Shown here piece by piece: positions 52,819 to 64,000 of a DNA stretch of 64,000 nt. A program made the translations under genes and the position numbers. This DNA comes from Mauremys mutica. Lineage: Eukaryota > Chordata > Testudines > Geoemydidae. How positions within the stretch are numbered: the stretch's first letter is position 1; every line of letters begins with the position of its first letter. Location of the stretch: NCBI RefSeq assembly GCF_020497125.1, contig NC_059082.1, forward strand, positions 24,016,965 through 24,080,964, written 5' to 3'. A model generated the notes under the pieces. It was not told where the DNA came from, made no database searches, and was given only the letters and a program-made list of their open reading frames with translations.

Positions 52819-53599
52819 GGTATGGCTACACTGGCGATTTGCAGCGCTGGAAAGCCTCCACCAGCGCTGCAATTAGTAAGTGGCCACACCTGCAGGGCAC
52901 TTCCAGCGCTGCAACTCCCTGGCTGCAGCGCTGGCCGTACACCTCACTCAGCATGGGGAATAAGGATTCCAGCGCTGGTGCTGCAGCGCTGGTCATCAAG
53001 TGTGGCCACACACCAGCGCTGTGATTGGCCTCCAGGGTATAAGGATGTATCCCAGAATGCTTTTATAAATTACTCTCTTTGTTTTGTTATGCAGCCTCTC
53101 TTTGTTTTGTTGTGAACGAGCTCCGATCGGAGCTCCGTTGCTTATCTAAAAAACAAACAGAGCTCCTGTTTGCTGTGATCATCTGTACCTGGCTGTAAAC
53201 AATCAAATGAGAGGCAGGCAGGGAGCGAATGAAACAGCGGGGAGTCGTGTTGGCTGCAGGCTGTTTGCAATTAAGAGTTAAGACTAAGGGGTCGGAAACA
53301 TGTTCTGATTTTTCAAGGCAGGAAGCTAAACACACAGTGTTGGCTCCAAAAATCCACTCTCTCTCTCTCCCCCCACTCCCTGTCACACTAGACCCCACTC
53401 CACCCCCCTCTTTTGAAAAGCACGTTGCGGCCACTAGAATGCTGGGATAGCTGCCCATAATGCATCACTCCCAACAGCGCTGCTAATGCTGCAAATGTGG
53501 CCACACACCAGCGCTGGTAGCTGTGAGTGTGGCCACACACCAGCGCTGCTCCTACACAGCTGGATGACCAGCGCTGCAAACCGTAAGTGTAGCCATACC
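52819..53599. mobile_element. Palindromic MITE studded with AGCGCT
   Basis: The ends are GGTATGGCTACACT (52819) and AGTGTAGCCATACC (ending 53599), with CTTTG directly repeated on both outer sides (52814-52818 and 53600-53604). AGCGCT occurs eleven times, seven in the left part and four in the right, each usually inside CAGCGCTG. The central part (about 53040-53460) is not palindromic and includes an 18-bp perfect palindrome at 53118-53135. ORFs here are low-complexity frames and not genes. A non-autonomous DNA element is likely. Confidence 0.75.
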
Positions 53600-55129
53600 C
53601 TTTGACTCTTGCACTACCCAAAAACATAGCTGCTGATTGGAACTAGTTGAAAATTTCTGGCAAGATCTTCAGCTAATCTTCAGCATATTTATACTGACTT
53701 CAGTGTAACTATGCCAATTTATACTAGCTCAGGAGCTGATATTTGGAATATAATTTCTGTTAAGATATTTAAATGGATGAGTTTTTTTATTGGATTTTCA
53801 GCCAGCACTATGCTTGTAAAGTATGTATGAATGTAGAGAGCTCTGTTCATATTTCTTGGTTTTAGGTAATCTTTGTAGAGAGCTGATGTTGACAAAGAAA
53901 TGTCTGACATTTAAAGCACTTTAAGAAGACTACAAAATAGTTGAATCTGTTTTTAAAAAACGTTGTAAACTAGCAGGTAGAGTTCTCAAGGAGTGTAAAG
54001 TACTGCACTTAGTGGTATGTTCCGCATTTCAGCTGAATAAGACTCTTTATCCTGCTTATCTTTATCTAGGAGGCTGGTTTCAAACCAGCAAGAAGCTTTT
54101 AACTGAACCAGTGTTAGAGTTCAAATCTCACTTCATTTAACCTAAAACTTAATTCCAAAAATGGGGAAATAACTGATGTATGGTAATTCTAATCACCAGT
54201 TTATATCCCAGGTAGGACCCAGACACTAAACTATTTTTACATATCACCATTGTGGAAGAAACGAACTCCACTCTCCGGTTGGAAGCAACAAAATCAGAGA
54301 CAGCTTCATTCAGGACATGTAATTGCAAGGGAAGAACACAGCTGACAGAGAGCATCTCTGCCTCAGTTTCTTCAAAGTACAAGCAAAATCACACAAGCAT
54401 TTATACCTCTTTGTGATGTGCGTTAATTAAAAACATCTGCATTTTATTTAGGCTATTTGCTATCTATTCCAGTATTTTCTCACTTTCTCTTCTCAAACAT
54501 CGTTATCTCAAGGCTGGGTCACACTGACTATTCTGCTGTTTTCCACTTGCTTCTGACATGAGCCCTGCTTCTACAGGTCTCACGATATTAGGCTAAGACT
54601 TGACAGAACAGTTGCTCTGTATCTGACACTTAAATGGCTGCACTTAAACCCTCTCTTTCTTTCCCTGCTTCCACACCATGATTCCAATAACTCCACATCT
54701 CACTACATCAAATTATGATATGAATAAAAGTAATATTTGTTGAATATAGTGTTCAGAATTGAAACATCCCTGGTGTATATGCAGATCTAAGACCATTGCG
54801 GGTAAACTGAAAATCAGTGTACCCAGACCTAATTGCCTTCCTTTAAGGTGTGTGTACTGATCTAAAATCCTCTATAAAACTAGAGGTGGCTTTATGTGCC
54901 TACGAAACCCACAGTCATGAGGGATCACATAATCTAGCTAAAGCAGCTCAAATGTAACCCACATTTGCCTTCCAATGGGGAAGAAAGGAATTATGTCATT
55001 CATTTTGCTTCTTAATCAGTAGTGACTCTGTTTGGTAGACCTGACTGTCAAAGGATGTTGAGGCTTTCAACTCATTGCTGAGCATGCTGCCTGAAATGTG
55101 CATTGTTTGAACATTATTGTTCTGTAGTT

Positions 55130-55535
55130 CAGTGGTTCTCAAACGTATTTGATCACACTCCCTTCTTTGTGTCTGTAGTAGTTTATACCCCAGTCCCTCA
55201 TCTCCCGGTGCCTGGCCGGCAGCCACTGCTCTCTGGGCACCCAGCTTTGAAGGCGGAGTGGAGAGCAGCGGCTGCTGGCCGGGTGCCCAGCTCTGAAGGC
55301 AGCACCACCGCCAGCAGCAGTGCATAAGTAAGGGTGGCACAGTATTGTATTTCCAACCTTACTTCTCTGCTGCTGCTGGCGGCGGTGCTGCCTTCAGAGC
55401 TGGGGGCCCAGCCAACAGCCACTGCTCTCGGCCACCCAGCTGTGAATGTGCACAGTCATTTTTTTTTTCCTTAAAGCTTCTCATGCCCACCCAGAATACA
55501 TTCCGTGCCCCCCCACACCAGTTTGAGAACCTCTG
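55130..55535. mobile_element. hAT-like MITE with 8-bp target duplication
   Basis: The ends are CAGTGGTTCTCAAAC (55130) and GTTTGAGAACCTCTG (ending 55535), matching at 13 of 15 or more. Flanks CTGTAGTT (55122-55129) and CAGTAGTT (55536-55543) match 7 of 8. The interior holds a GC-rich inverted repeat (CTGAAGGCAGCACCACC mirrors GGCGGTGCTGCCTTCAG) around a spacer at about 55325-55370. The terminus is the same type as the element at 130, but the interior differs. Confidence 0.85.
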
Positions 55536-56582
55536 CAGTAGTTTATAGCTACGACAAGAGTTCCCCTTCTGTTGCTCACTCAGTGATATCCCAGATGCTG
55601 AGCCTCACTCAAACTGATACCAAGTGTTGACCCTACTCATCATCTGCCCACAGCTGTGGTTTTGATTCAAGACTCAATTATCTTATTTTTCCATGAACAT
55701 TTGTTTCCCATCATGATTGGAATCTAAATAGTACCTCTTGCACTCACGCTAGTCTTCAGTCTGCTTTTCCATTTTCCCTGTGAACTCTGAAGTCGTTCAC
55801 TTCAAGGAGGGATTAGAATCTGATTTCTGACATGATCAAAGGGTAATGCTTTAGATCCAACAAATAGAAGGACAAAAAGAGAGAGATAGAAAACACCATT
55901 TTTCTTCTGCTGGCATATGTAGAACTTGACTGACAACAGCTTGTGCTGGCTTCCATTGGTACGTTTTCTTTCTGATCTTGCCCCTGCCGATAGGATCTTC
56001 TGTAATTCCTTTAGGTTGTGTCCATAGTGTACTTTTTGTTAATATTCTGCTTGGAGCAAGTCTAGACACTGGGTGCTTTTGTTTGTTTATTTTTACTCTG
56101 AATTGATTATTATTAGTAACACGCTTTGAAGCAAACTACATAGTTGGAAAATTAAACTTCTGGTTTAAAGCCAAAAAATTTACTTTTTCTCTATACTTTT
56201 TAACTGCCGATGGGTAGGATTTTTTCTCTCACCATCTGATTTTTAAAATGTGTTTCTCCAGTTACTCTATGCATGTATGTAGGGAGGAGGTAGAGATTTG
56301 CTGAGTAAATATTCTTGATCATTTTGCTTGGATTTGGCTTTGAAAAACCTTTCTTCGAATTTACTGTATCGTCTGGTTTATATGCCAGTGCTACTCTTTT
56401 TCTTAAACTAATTTCTTAGGCCACAATTCAGCAAAGTGCTGCACATCTTTTAACTTTCAGCATGAGTAGGCCCACTGACATAATTGGGACCTTAGATTTA
56501 GCAATCTGATGATAGTTTCTGTTTAAAACATCTACTTTCACTAATAATGAGTAGACATCAACTTTTTGAACAAAAATAAGTC

Positions 56583-56945
56583 AGGATGGTCTTGTGGGCA
56601 GTGGACTGAGCCTTGGGAGATCTGGGTTTAGTTCCTGGTTCTGCCACAAACTTCATGTGTGACCTTGGGCATGTCATTTAATCTCTCCATGCCTCAGGTA
56701 CCCATCTGCAAAATGGTGATGATGATGGTGCTTCCTTTCTCTGCCTCACCTCTTCAGGGGATGATTTACAAAGGGGAACTGGACATCTGTTTCTCCTTTG
56801 GGCCTTTGAAAATCTCCCCCTTAGACTGTTAGCTCTTCAGGCCAGGAACTACCTTGCTACATGTTTGGGACCCCTATTATGCTAGACACTGTACATTCTC
56901 AGCTGGGGGCTCCGAGAGCTACTGTAATATAAATAATTATTTTCT
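56583..56945 (+). repeat. MIR-type SINE
   Basis: The plus-strand core is clear: GTGACCTTGGGCATGTCATT (about 56660), TCTCCATGCCTCAGGTACCC and TCTGCAAAATGGTGATGA. The tail to 56945 fits longer sauropsid MIRs. It is a good copy. Confidence 0.75.
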
Positions 56946-57590
56946 TTTGTATACCAGTGTATACATATTTAAATTGAAGTAACCAATATGATAAAGTGTG
57001 CATGTGTGTGCAAGCAAGAGTAAAAGAGAGCTAACGTGATTCCAGAGGGGCAGATCGCTTCATTTTCCTACAAAATCTAGCTTTCTGAATGATACCAGTG
57101 GGTTTTTTTATGAGTCAAACTTAAAACGATGCTGCTGGGTTTAGCTTGTATTGTTTGGCTTCTTAGGATAAGGTGGTGCAAAATCAATGTTTCTGTGCAT
57201 AAAAATGCACCTGAAATTCGGCTGATCTCTGGAAAAAATATGCTTTAAGGGCATTCCGACAGCTGTTGCTGTCACAGTTGTGATACAGAGAGAAAGTGAA
57301 GTTCACCTTTCAGCTTCAATGCCTAACAAAGCCGTAGTTTTCTTACAAAGGAAAAACAGCTGGTACTTTATCCTCACTTTTCACGGCAGGCATTTGAAAA
57401 TTAATTTGGGAGAACTGATAGTAATCTGATGATGGAAAAAATGTGTATCTTGCTTTTGGGAGACTGTTCATCCCCCTTTTTAGTGTGCACTGTTTGTCTG
57501 GGTTTTTATACAGAACTGTAACATAAAAATGCCTTACCTCTTTTTTGAGTAAATGGTTATTTGAGGAAAGCTAGGTCAAAGCAATGCGTT

Positions 57591-57860
57591 TTACATTTTT
57601 GTACTGAAGATATTGAGATGTGTGGTGATTCTAAGATGATCTGGCAGTGAGTTCCACTGTCGTGGGCCAGCTTCCAAGAAAGCTCTGTCTCCAGCTGCCA
57701 TGAGATTCACTTTTGTGGTTGATAATTCTATTGTTCTAGTGAAATATAGCCGTTGAGCTCTGGTGGTCACATTAATACAGTGAGGACAGTTTGTTCTAGG
57801 TAATGAGGAAGTCACCTTTCTATAGCTTCCTTCGTGGCCTGATACAATATCACTTCTAGG
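57591..57860 (-). mobile_element. LINE ORF2 C-terminal relic (L2- or CR1-like), minus strand
   Basis: A 97-aa minus frame ends in GDRAFLEAGPRQWNSLPDHL, followed by R and further hydrophobic residues. That pattern (RAF.. AGPR.WN.LP.HLR) is the familiar end of L2/CR1-type reverse transcriptase ORFs. The upstream part is lost. The initial residues around the CA microsatellite are not real coding sequence. Confidence 0.7.
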
Positions 57861-57864
57861 AAAG

Positions 57865-57884
57865 CTACACACACACACACACAA
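57865..57884. repeat. (CA)n microsatellite
   Basis: A short CA tract following the LINE relic. Similar short tracts occur at about 13686-13701 and 51521-51532. Confidence 0.85.
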
Positions 57885-58639
57885 AATCCCAATAAAATAC
57901 TGATCTGAAGATATCTAAATAGTGATTAGTGCCAATATTGCTTAAAGCCAGAACAGTCTGGTGAGAGGGTTGTTATGTGTTTACATGCCTTCACGCATTT
58001 AGTTTGTTCACACTTATAATAAATTATTACATGGATGGTGGGAAAAATTCAGTGTTGATAGAAGAGTTCTTTGCAAGCTAAATCATAACTGTAAAATATG
58101 CACAAAGGTACATATCACATAATATGTAAACAAAGATGAATGATGTGTGAATTATGTCAATTTGAATTCATGTTTTTTAATGATTGTTGTTGTTCCTATT
58201 ATTATTATACTAACCAAGATTACAAAGTATTATATTTAAGAGAATCACCCAAACTGCATTTAAGAGGAAATTGTAAAGGTGACATCATTGAATCAATGGA
58301 GCTATTCCGATTTACATCTGCTGAGGATCTGAGCTGGTCATCTTTATGACAGGTGTAGATTTAAGGATTGGGGCTTAATGGACTAATGACCTAATGTGAT
58401 GCTTTTATGAAGCGGAGGGGTGACAAGTTTGTGTCTGGACCAACCAGGAATCGATGCAGCTAAGATGACCAGCAAGGAGGCAGGCATGGCAGAGACGGGC
58501 AGATTTGGTAAAAGAGTTGCAGTATTGTGCTCCTTTAGAGCTACAGCCTTTTTTGTTTACACTGCTGATGAAGATCCAGTTGGCATTTGCTGCCCTGTCT
58601 ACTCATTAGATTTTTTATCCCTGTTGTAAGGGCGACCTG

Positions 58640-58862
58640 AATACAGAGAGGCAGTGTGGTTTGCTTTGCTTGAGGAATGAACGTGGGACTGGGAGTCAAG
58701 AGTTCGAATCACAGCTCTGATACTGATGGCTTGAGTAGGTGAAATGGAGATAATACTTGTTACACAACTCATAGGAGTGCTGTGAGGATAAATTCATTAA
58801 TATCCCTGTAAAGCATTTGGAAATTAAGTGCTATGACACTGAAATGCCAAGACTTATTATTT
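58640..58862 (+). repeat. MIR-type SINE, internally deleted
   Basis: CAGAGAGGCAGTGTGGTTTG opens a MIR-like unit: GAGTTCGAATCACAGCTCTG follows, then the gap, then AAATGGAGATAATACTTGTT and GTGCTGTGAGGATAAA. The central core is shortened. Confidence 0.65.
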
Positions 58863-60359
58863 AGCTACTCCAGTAAAGATGATTTTGAGGAAGAACAGCC
58901 TTGAAAAAAATGTACCCTATTACATCTGCTTTGTTCAACATAGTACAATTCGCTCCCTTGACCTTGAACTCCAAGGGGACTTTCAGAGAAACACTTGATC
59001 TAATAACTTACCCAAACAACAAGATGTCAACCATTCCTCCACCATTAGAGAAGATAAATGGATCTCAGTTTAATTACTTGAAAGGATGAACAGAAATTAA
59101 AGAAAGAAGAATGGATGGCCCCAGTACAAAGAATTGAATGAACCAACTTTAGAACAAGAGGTTTTTCTACTAGAAATCTTGTCTAAAATGCTACTGTGTG
59201 AGACAAGTGCTGGAAGAATTTGAGAGCCAAATTCATTCTCGGAATATTATCACATTGGGAATTATCTATAACTAGAGATTGTTTCTCAATGCCCCGGGGC
59301 AGATGAAAAAGACATTCCTGTATCAATCAAGATAGCATTCAGCTCAGTGTAATTAGCAGTAATAAATAAGCTTTCAGACTTCCAGAGATCATTACCATCC
59401 ATATGAGCTGTTTGACTTCAACTGCACATTCTTTTCAGAAATAGCAAGGTCTTTTTTCTGGATATAATCTCTGCTATGCATGGATGGGAGAAGAACTGAA
59501 TACTTAGAAAAATCTTTTACTTAGGAAGACATTCGATTTTTTTATTTTTATACCTGCCAAACTATGGATACATAATGAACATTGATATGTATTTTAAGAC
59601 AATGATTTGGGGAGCCATCTGTTGACAAAGAATCAATAGGGAACGCCCCCTCTCCCAAACAAGCAGTGATGATAATTCATCAAAAGACTTTCAAATTTGG
59701 TTTAAGGTAGCTTTACAGTTTGTGGTCCCTCTGCTTTGAATCTTGCTGCTAAATAAGTCCTCTATCAGGTCTCTTCAAAGATATGACCCATTAATATATG
59801 CAGGCATATTCTGTTATTTTACCTTTTCAGTGCTAGATACATCACTGAAGGAACTGAATTAGCTTGGGGTTCACTATAGAGTTAAAGTGACAGTTCTTTC
59901 AAAACTCTCTCAAAAAGCTGAATAGAACTGGCATCACAGTGCTAGACATTCCATTTTGTCTTATACATAGTTGTTTCTATGTTGTTAGATCATTCCACAT
60001 ACCTTTATAGTGAATAGCTATTTTTACACCTAATATTTATGTTGGGTAAGATGTTCTGTTCTTATTACCTTTCCTCTAGGTTTAATAGATGTATCTGCCT
60101 TGTGATAACACTGTAGGCTCTACTATACATGAAACATGGGAATGTTTAGTCAGGGAGAAATCTGGAAGGGTTTAACTGTTAGAAGGACATTTTTAATATG
60201 TTATCTTTGTTTTCCTAACTTATGTTTGATGATGCACTGATCAGTAGAACAATATTAACAATATAGGCTCTCAGCTGCTAGGTCCATTTTCTTATTTCTG
60301 CTAGCAGGGAAAAACATGCACAGTACATTGACTATGGACTTCTCTTGTCTGGTATCAGA

Positions 60360-60640
60360 AATGTGGCAGGAGTTAACAGAACTGCCCTGAGATGGTTTCA
60401 TTCATTTCTCTCAGGCCACACCAGGGAGTCATAATGGAGACATACGCCTCCACCTCCAGAGCCCTCACCTCATCTGTCCACTTCCTATTCTGTTCAATAT
60501 CTATATAAAGCCAGTAAAGGAGATTGTGAAATAAAATGAACTAAAATGATACTAGATATCTGAGACCCATTTCTTGGGAAGTGGGCAATCGCTCTTACCT
60601 ATAATATGCTACTAGCCCAGCCCTCTGTCCTGTGGCTTGA
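60360..60640 (+). mobile_element. L2-like LINE fragment
   Basis: Two plus-strand frames hold reverse transcriptase pieces: TALRWFHSFLSGHTRES followed by a stop, and PILFNIYIKPVKEIV. These match the order of an L2 reverse transcriptase. No long ORF remains. Confidence 0.6.
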
Positions 60641-61335
60641 TCATCATCAAGGCAGCTATAAATCTAAAGCTCAATTGAATTCTAGTTCTATCATTATTTG
60701 TTTTAGAATAACAGCATTTTGATTAAGCATTTATTTCAAAAGTTAAGAATTACATCCCCAGAATATTAGTTTTGTAAAAATAAGGCATCTTGGTCAAAGC
60801 AAATTACAGCAGTATCTGAGTTCTGCCACAGAAATTGTGGTAAAGAAAGTGTTGGGTCTGATCCAAAGTCATCAATTGAAAGACTTCTCTTGACTTCAGT
60901 GGATATTTTATGAGATCCATTATCTGAGAAGGGAAGGACAAAATCAAAACTATACTGAACTGGTTTGAAGACTAGCTTTCTTAAACAAAAACAGTTAAAC
61001 AAATTAGATAGTGAGGAAAGGACAGAACTGTTGAAGACAATGACAGTTAAGCCATTTAGATTCTCCAAGTTATGGCTTTCCCCAGAAATTCCAGTTAACA
61101 GAAACAGTACTATAAGAACCAGCAAAAGATCCAGCTAGTGCTTCAAATTTTATTACCTATTTTTTCTGAAATATTTTCAAATCTCATCTTAATGAGATAC
61201 TAAATTATTCATTATGAAATTTAATATGTACTGCCTCAAATTTAACCTCCACTTAATGATTTCTAAACAGTTGAAAATGGGTTTCTTATAATGATTTTTT
61301 AAAATTAATCCTATCACTGATTCATAATTAAAATA

Positions 61336-62350
61336 TGGCTGTTGATAAATCACAGTTAACTCATGTGATCTACTAAAAAAAATTAATCGTGAGTAATCAC
61401 AATTTTAATCACACTGTTAAACAATAGAATACCAACTGAAATTTATTAAATATTTTGGATATTTTTCTACATTTTCATATATATTGTATTCTGTGTTGTA
61501 ACTGAAATCAAAGTGCATATTATTTTTATTACAAATATTTGCACTGTAAAAATGATCAAATAAACCGTATTTTTCAATTAACTTCATACAAGTACTGTGC
61601 AATCTCTTTGATGTGAAAATGCAATTTACAAATGTAATTTTTTGTTATATAACTGCACTCAGAAACAAAACAATATAAAACTTTAGAGCCTACAAGTCCA
61701 CTCAGTCCTACTTCTTGTTCAGCCAATCGCCAAGACAAACAAGTTTGTTTACATTTACAGGAGGTAATGCTGCCCTCTTTTTATTTACAATATCACCTGA
61801 AAGTGAGAACAGGCATTTGCATGGCACTTTTGTAGCCAGCACTGCAAGGTATTTACATGCTAAAGATTCATATGCCCTTTCATGCTTTGGCCTCCATTCC
61901 AGAGGACATGCTTCCATGCTGATGACACTCTCATTAAAAAAATGTGTTAATTAAATTTGTGACTGAACTCCTTGAGGGAGAATTGTATGTCCCCTGCTCT
62001 GTTTTACCCGCATTCTGCATATATTTCATGTTATAGCGGTCTCGGATGATGACCCAGAGCATGTTGTTCATTTTAAGAACACTTTCACTGCAGATTTGAC
62101 AAAACGCAAAGAAGGTACCAATGTGAGATATCTAAACATAGCTATGGCACCTGACCCCAGGTTTAAGAATCTGAAGTGCCTTCCAAAATCTGAGAGGAAC
62201 AAGGGGTGGAGCATGCTTTCAGAAGTCTTAAAAGAGCAAACTTCCACTGCGGAAACTACAGAACCTGAGCCACCAAAAAAAGAAAATCAGCCTTCCGCTG
62301 GTCGCGTCTGCCTCATGATGATGAAAATGAACCTGTATTTAAGACAATAG
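61336..62350. mobile_element. hAT (ZBED-type) transposase relic with internal inversion
   Basis: Two parts of one transposase lie in opposite directions. On the minus strand, 61708-61917 reads MEACPLEWRPKHERAYESLA, then PCKCLFSLSGDIVNKKRAAL and LPPVNVNKLVCLGDWLNKK-stop, the C-terminal dimerisation region, and its 3-prime UTR and terminus continue left to about 61336 (matching 18500-18654 reversed). On the plus strand, 62041-62350 reads TNVRYLNIAMAPDPRFKNLK and CLPKSERNKGWSMLSEVLKE, the segment that should lie just upstream of it. The break falls at about 61935-61965. Domesticated function is unlikely because the frame is split. Confidence 0.8.
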
Positions 62351-63500
62351 CCTGAAGTTTTCTCTATTTGACATTGTTTGCCAGCAGCCCACAGGGGCCA
62401 TTCAGGCAGCTAGGGATTGGCTCTATACAGGAGCACTTCTTCACCCACTTCTTCCCTTAAGCCATACACTAAGAAGGGGATGGCATAGGAGCTATTACAG
62501 AAGCCCTGTGTCATCCGAGGATTCTTCTATGCAAGAGGAATCTATAATTGACCAGCTCAGCAGGATTTAAGGCTGAGTAGCACAAAGCAGCCTTAACTCC
62601 CTAAGTTGAGAGGAGCTGGGGAGCAAGGGAGTATTTTGTAGTAATCTAGTCTATCCTTTGTCTGGCAGCCTCCCACATTTCTACCGACTGTATAGCTCTT
62701 TTAATTGGAGTTGGGGCTGCAAAGCCTCCTTCGACCAGGCCTTCTCCTCAACAAAAGATTTAATGCTCTTTTGTAACTACCACAAATTCACTTTATACAT
62801 ACTGTGAATGCATTTGTGTTTTATTACAGTTTCATGCAATAAGTTGAATCGCCCAGAGCTTAGGTTCTTGTAGCTTTTTAGTTTAATCACTGTTGTATGT
62901 GAGGAACAACATTAATTGCTCATAATTTCATTGCATTTGTATTTAAATTAAATGAATAAGCCACTGGAAAAGTTTCTGTGGTTTCCAAAGCAGCTGTTAC
63001 AATTTGCAAAGGTGGAAGTTGACTGGTAAGGCTGTTACCAAGTCTCTGGGGGGGATTGGAAATTTAACAGACATTTTAAATATCAGTCTAAATCACAATC
63101 TGTAGACTTGCCCCATCCCTAGCCTATATTAATCTATTGATTATTTCCTGAATTTTGCTAGTTCGTTTCTACGTGAAATAACAAGAACATTTAGATGTTT
63201 AAAGAAAATTGGTTTCCCTTTAGCAATATAAAATTAATGCTTTAAAGATTCAGAGTAAGCAATTCCTCTGCTAATATGAAGAGAGCTCTTCCTAAACACG
63301 ATGAGGAGAATGTTTCTGTGATTAAACTACTGTTCTGCTCAACACAGATATATTAATTGCCATACAACAGCATTTAGTTGTGTTCTCAGCCAAATTCATT
63401 TTCCTCATCCAGTCTCTTGGTTTAGTTACCAACATCTTAAAATTAATGATAACTTGTATTTTGGGCAATTCTATTTATTTTCTGGTTTGAATATTAAAAG

Positions 63501-64000
63501 AGAGAGACAAGGTGGGTGAGGTAATATCTTTTATTGGACCAACTTCCGTTTCTGAGAGAAAATTTTCAGCTCATACACAGCTCTTTTTCAGGTCTTCAAA
63601 ATGTACTCAGAAGTTCACAGCTAAATACAAGATGGAACAGGTTGTTTAGCACAAGTAGTTAACACAGATTTCAAGGGACCATTAAAGAGAAGTGGTTAGT
63701 TCACACCTCTCCAGTCATAGGAGGGAAAGGAGGAAGTAGGAAAGCTTGCTTGGATTGTGTGTTAGTGGGTTATAGATTGTTGCAATAAACCACAAATCCA
63801 GTGTGTCTATTCAGACCATGACTTTTAGCGTCAAGCAAAGTTAGGAATTCAAGCTTCCAGGCTCATCTTTTGAAAGTGTTGTGCAGGTTTCCTTTGAGGG
63901 TGAGAACTGAGAGGTCAGATATAATGATTGATTTGTGAAAAGTGCATATCCACAGGTGGTGATGTTTTTATCTTTTGTCATTTTTCTGTGTGAGTTCATT
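63501..64000. mobile_element. Long copy of the GACAAGGTGGGTGAGG family, cut by window end
   Basis: Starts AGAGAGACAAGGTGGGTGAG and continues TCTTTTATTGGACCAACTTC, the same left end as 41881, then runs on through a longer interior to the window edge. No ORF of note was seen. The family has long and short forms. Confidence 0.65.

Larger units (their letters stand above)
42909..64000 (+). other. UNC13C intron, more than 21 kb (right end outside window)
   Basis: No exon continuing the C2B domain was found between this donor and the window end, so the whole stretch is taken as one intron. It is rich in mobile-element relics, listed separately. No classifiable feature was seen in about 43380-44560, 44960-45870, 46050-49720, 49930-51180, 52000-52810, 53610-55120, 55550-56575, 56950-57590, 58870-60355, 60645-61330 and 62360-63500. 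Confidence 0.75.

Noticed and set aside
53580..53604. An 8-bp hAT-type target duplication at the AGCGCT element
   Set aside because: Only 5 bp (CTTTG) match flush with the ends.
52816..53627. Several ORFs on both strands rich in Ala, Cys and Gly
   Set aside because: They come from repeated AGCGCT and GCTGC strings in a MITE.
55003..55422. ORFs of 74-114 aa
   Set aside because: They fall on a palindromic MITE and read its inverted repeats in several frames.
61708..61954. A domesticated ZBED host gene
   Set aside because: The coding region is split by inversion and has no intact upstream part.

Overview
The window is vertebrate nuclear DNA, most likely from a turtle or a close sauropsid relative. 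It has sparse short exons in long introns, CR1 and L2 LINE relics, MIR-type SINEs, hAT and palindromic MITE-like elements, and a solo LTR. The turtle call rests on remembered character of the repeat families, not on a search. No prokaryotic features, CRISPR arrays, rRNA or tRNA genes were seen.

One protein-coding gene is supported. Four plus-strand exons with consensus or near-consensus splice sites and matching codon phases (14158-14229, 22277-22496, 37854-38081, 42767-42908) encode a continuous central piece of a Munc13/UNC13 synaptic vesicle-priming protein. The piece holds a complete diacylglycerol-binding C1 zinc domain, the linker after it, and the start of the calcium-binding C2B domain. 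Linker residues fit UNC13C (Munc13-3) better than UNC13A or UNC13B. The gene runs off both ends, and no further exon was recognised between 42909 and 64000.

The rest is intron, a layered record of mobile elements. Region by region: 1-14157 holds an 8-bp-TSD hAT-like MITE at the left end, a CR1 3-prime copy (5113-6224), a large hairpin element (9775-10055) and a minus-strand CR1 relic (about 10360-11130). 14230-22276 holds an old CR1, a hAT deletion derivative with terminal repeats and transposase tail (18026-18654), a (TG)n tract and a CpG-rich MITE (21104-21401). 22497-37853 holds a minus-strand LINE with four or more ORF fragments (about 26790-28920), a CR1 fragment, and a solo LTR (32239-33398) inserted into a MIR. 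38082-42766 has short palindromes, a MIR-like SINE and one hairpin repeat. 42909-64000 has several hairpin repeats, a MITE built around AGCGCT, a MITE with an 8-bp TSD, L2 pieces, two MIRs, and a hAT transposase relic whose two halves point in opposite directions (61336-62350).

The genes do not form an operon-like system. No wholly new system was found. The most unusual items are the internally inverted hAT relic and its deletion derivative in the same gene, the one-armed hairpin repeat families (one copy with a 12-bp target duplication), and the LTR-in-MIR nest.
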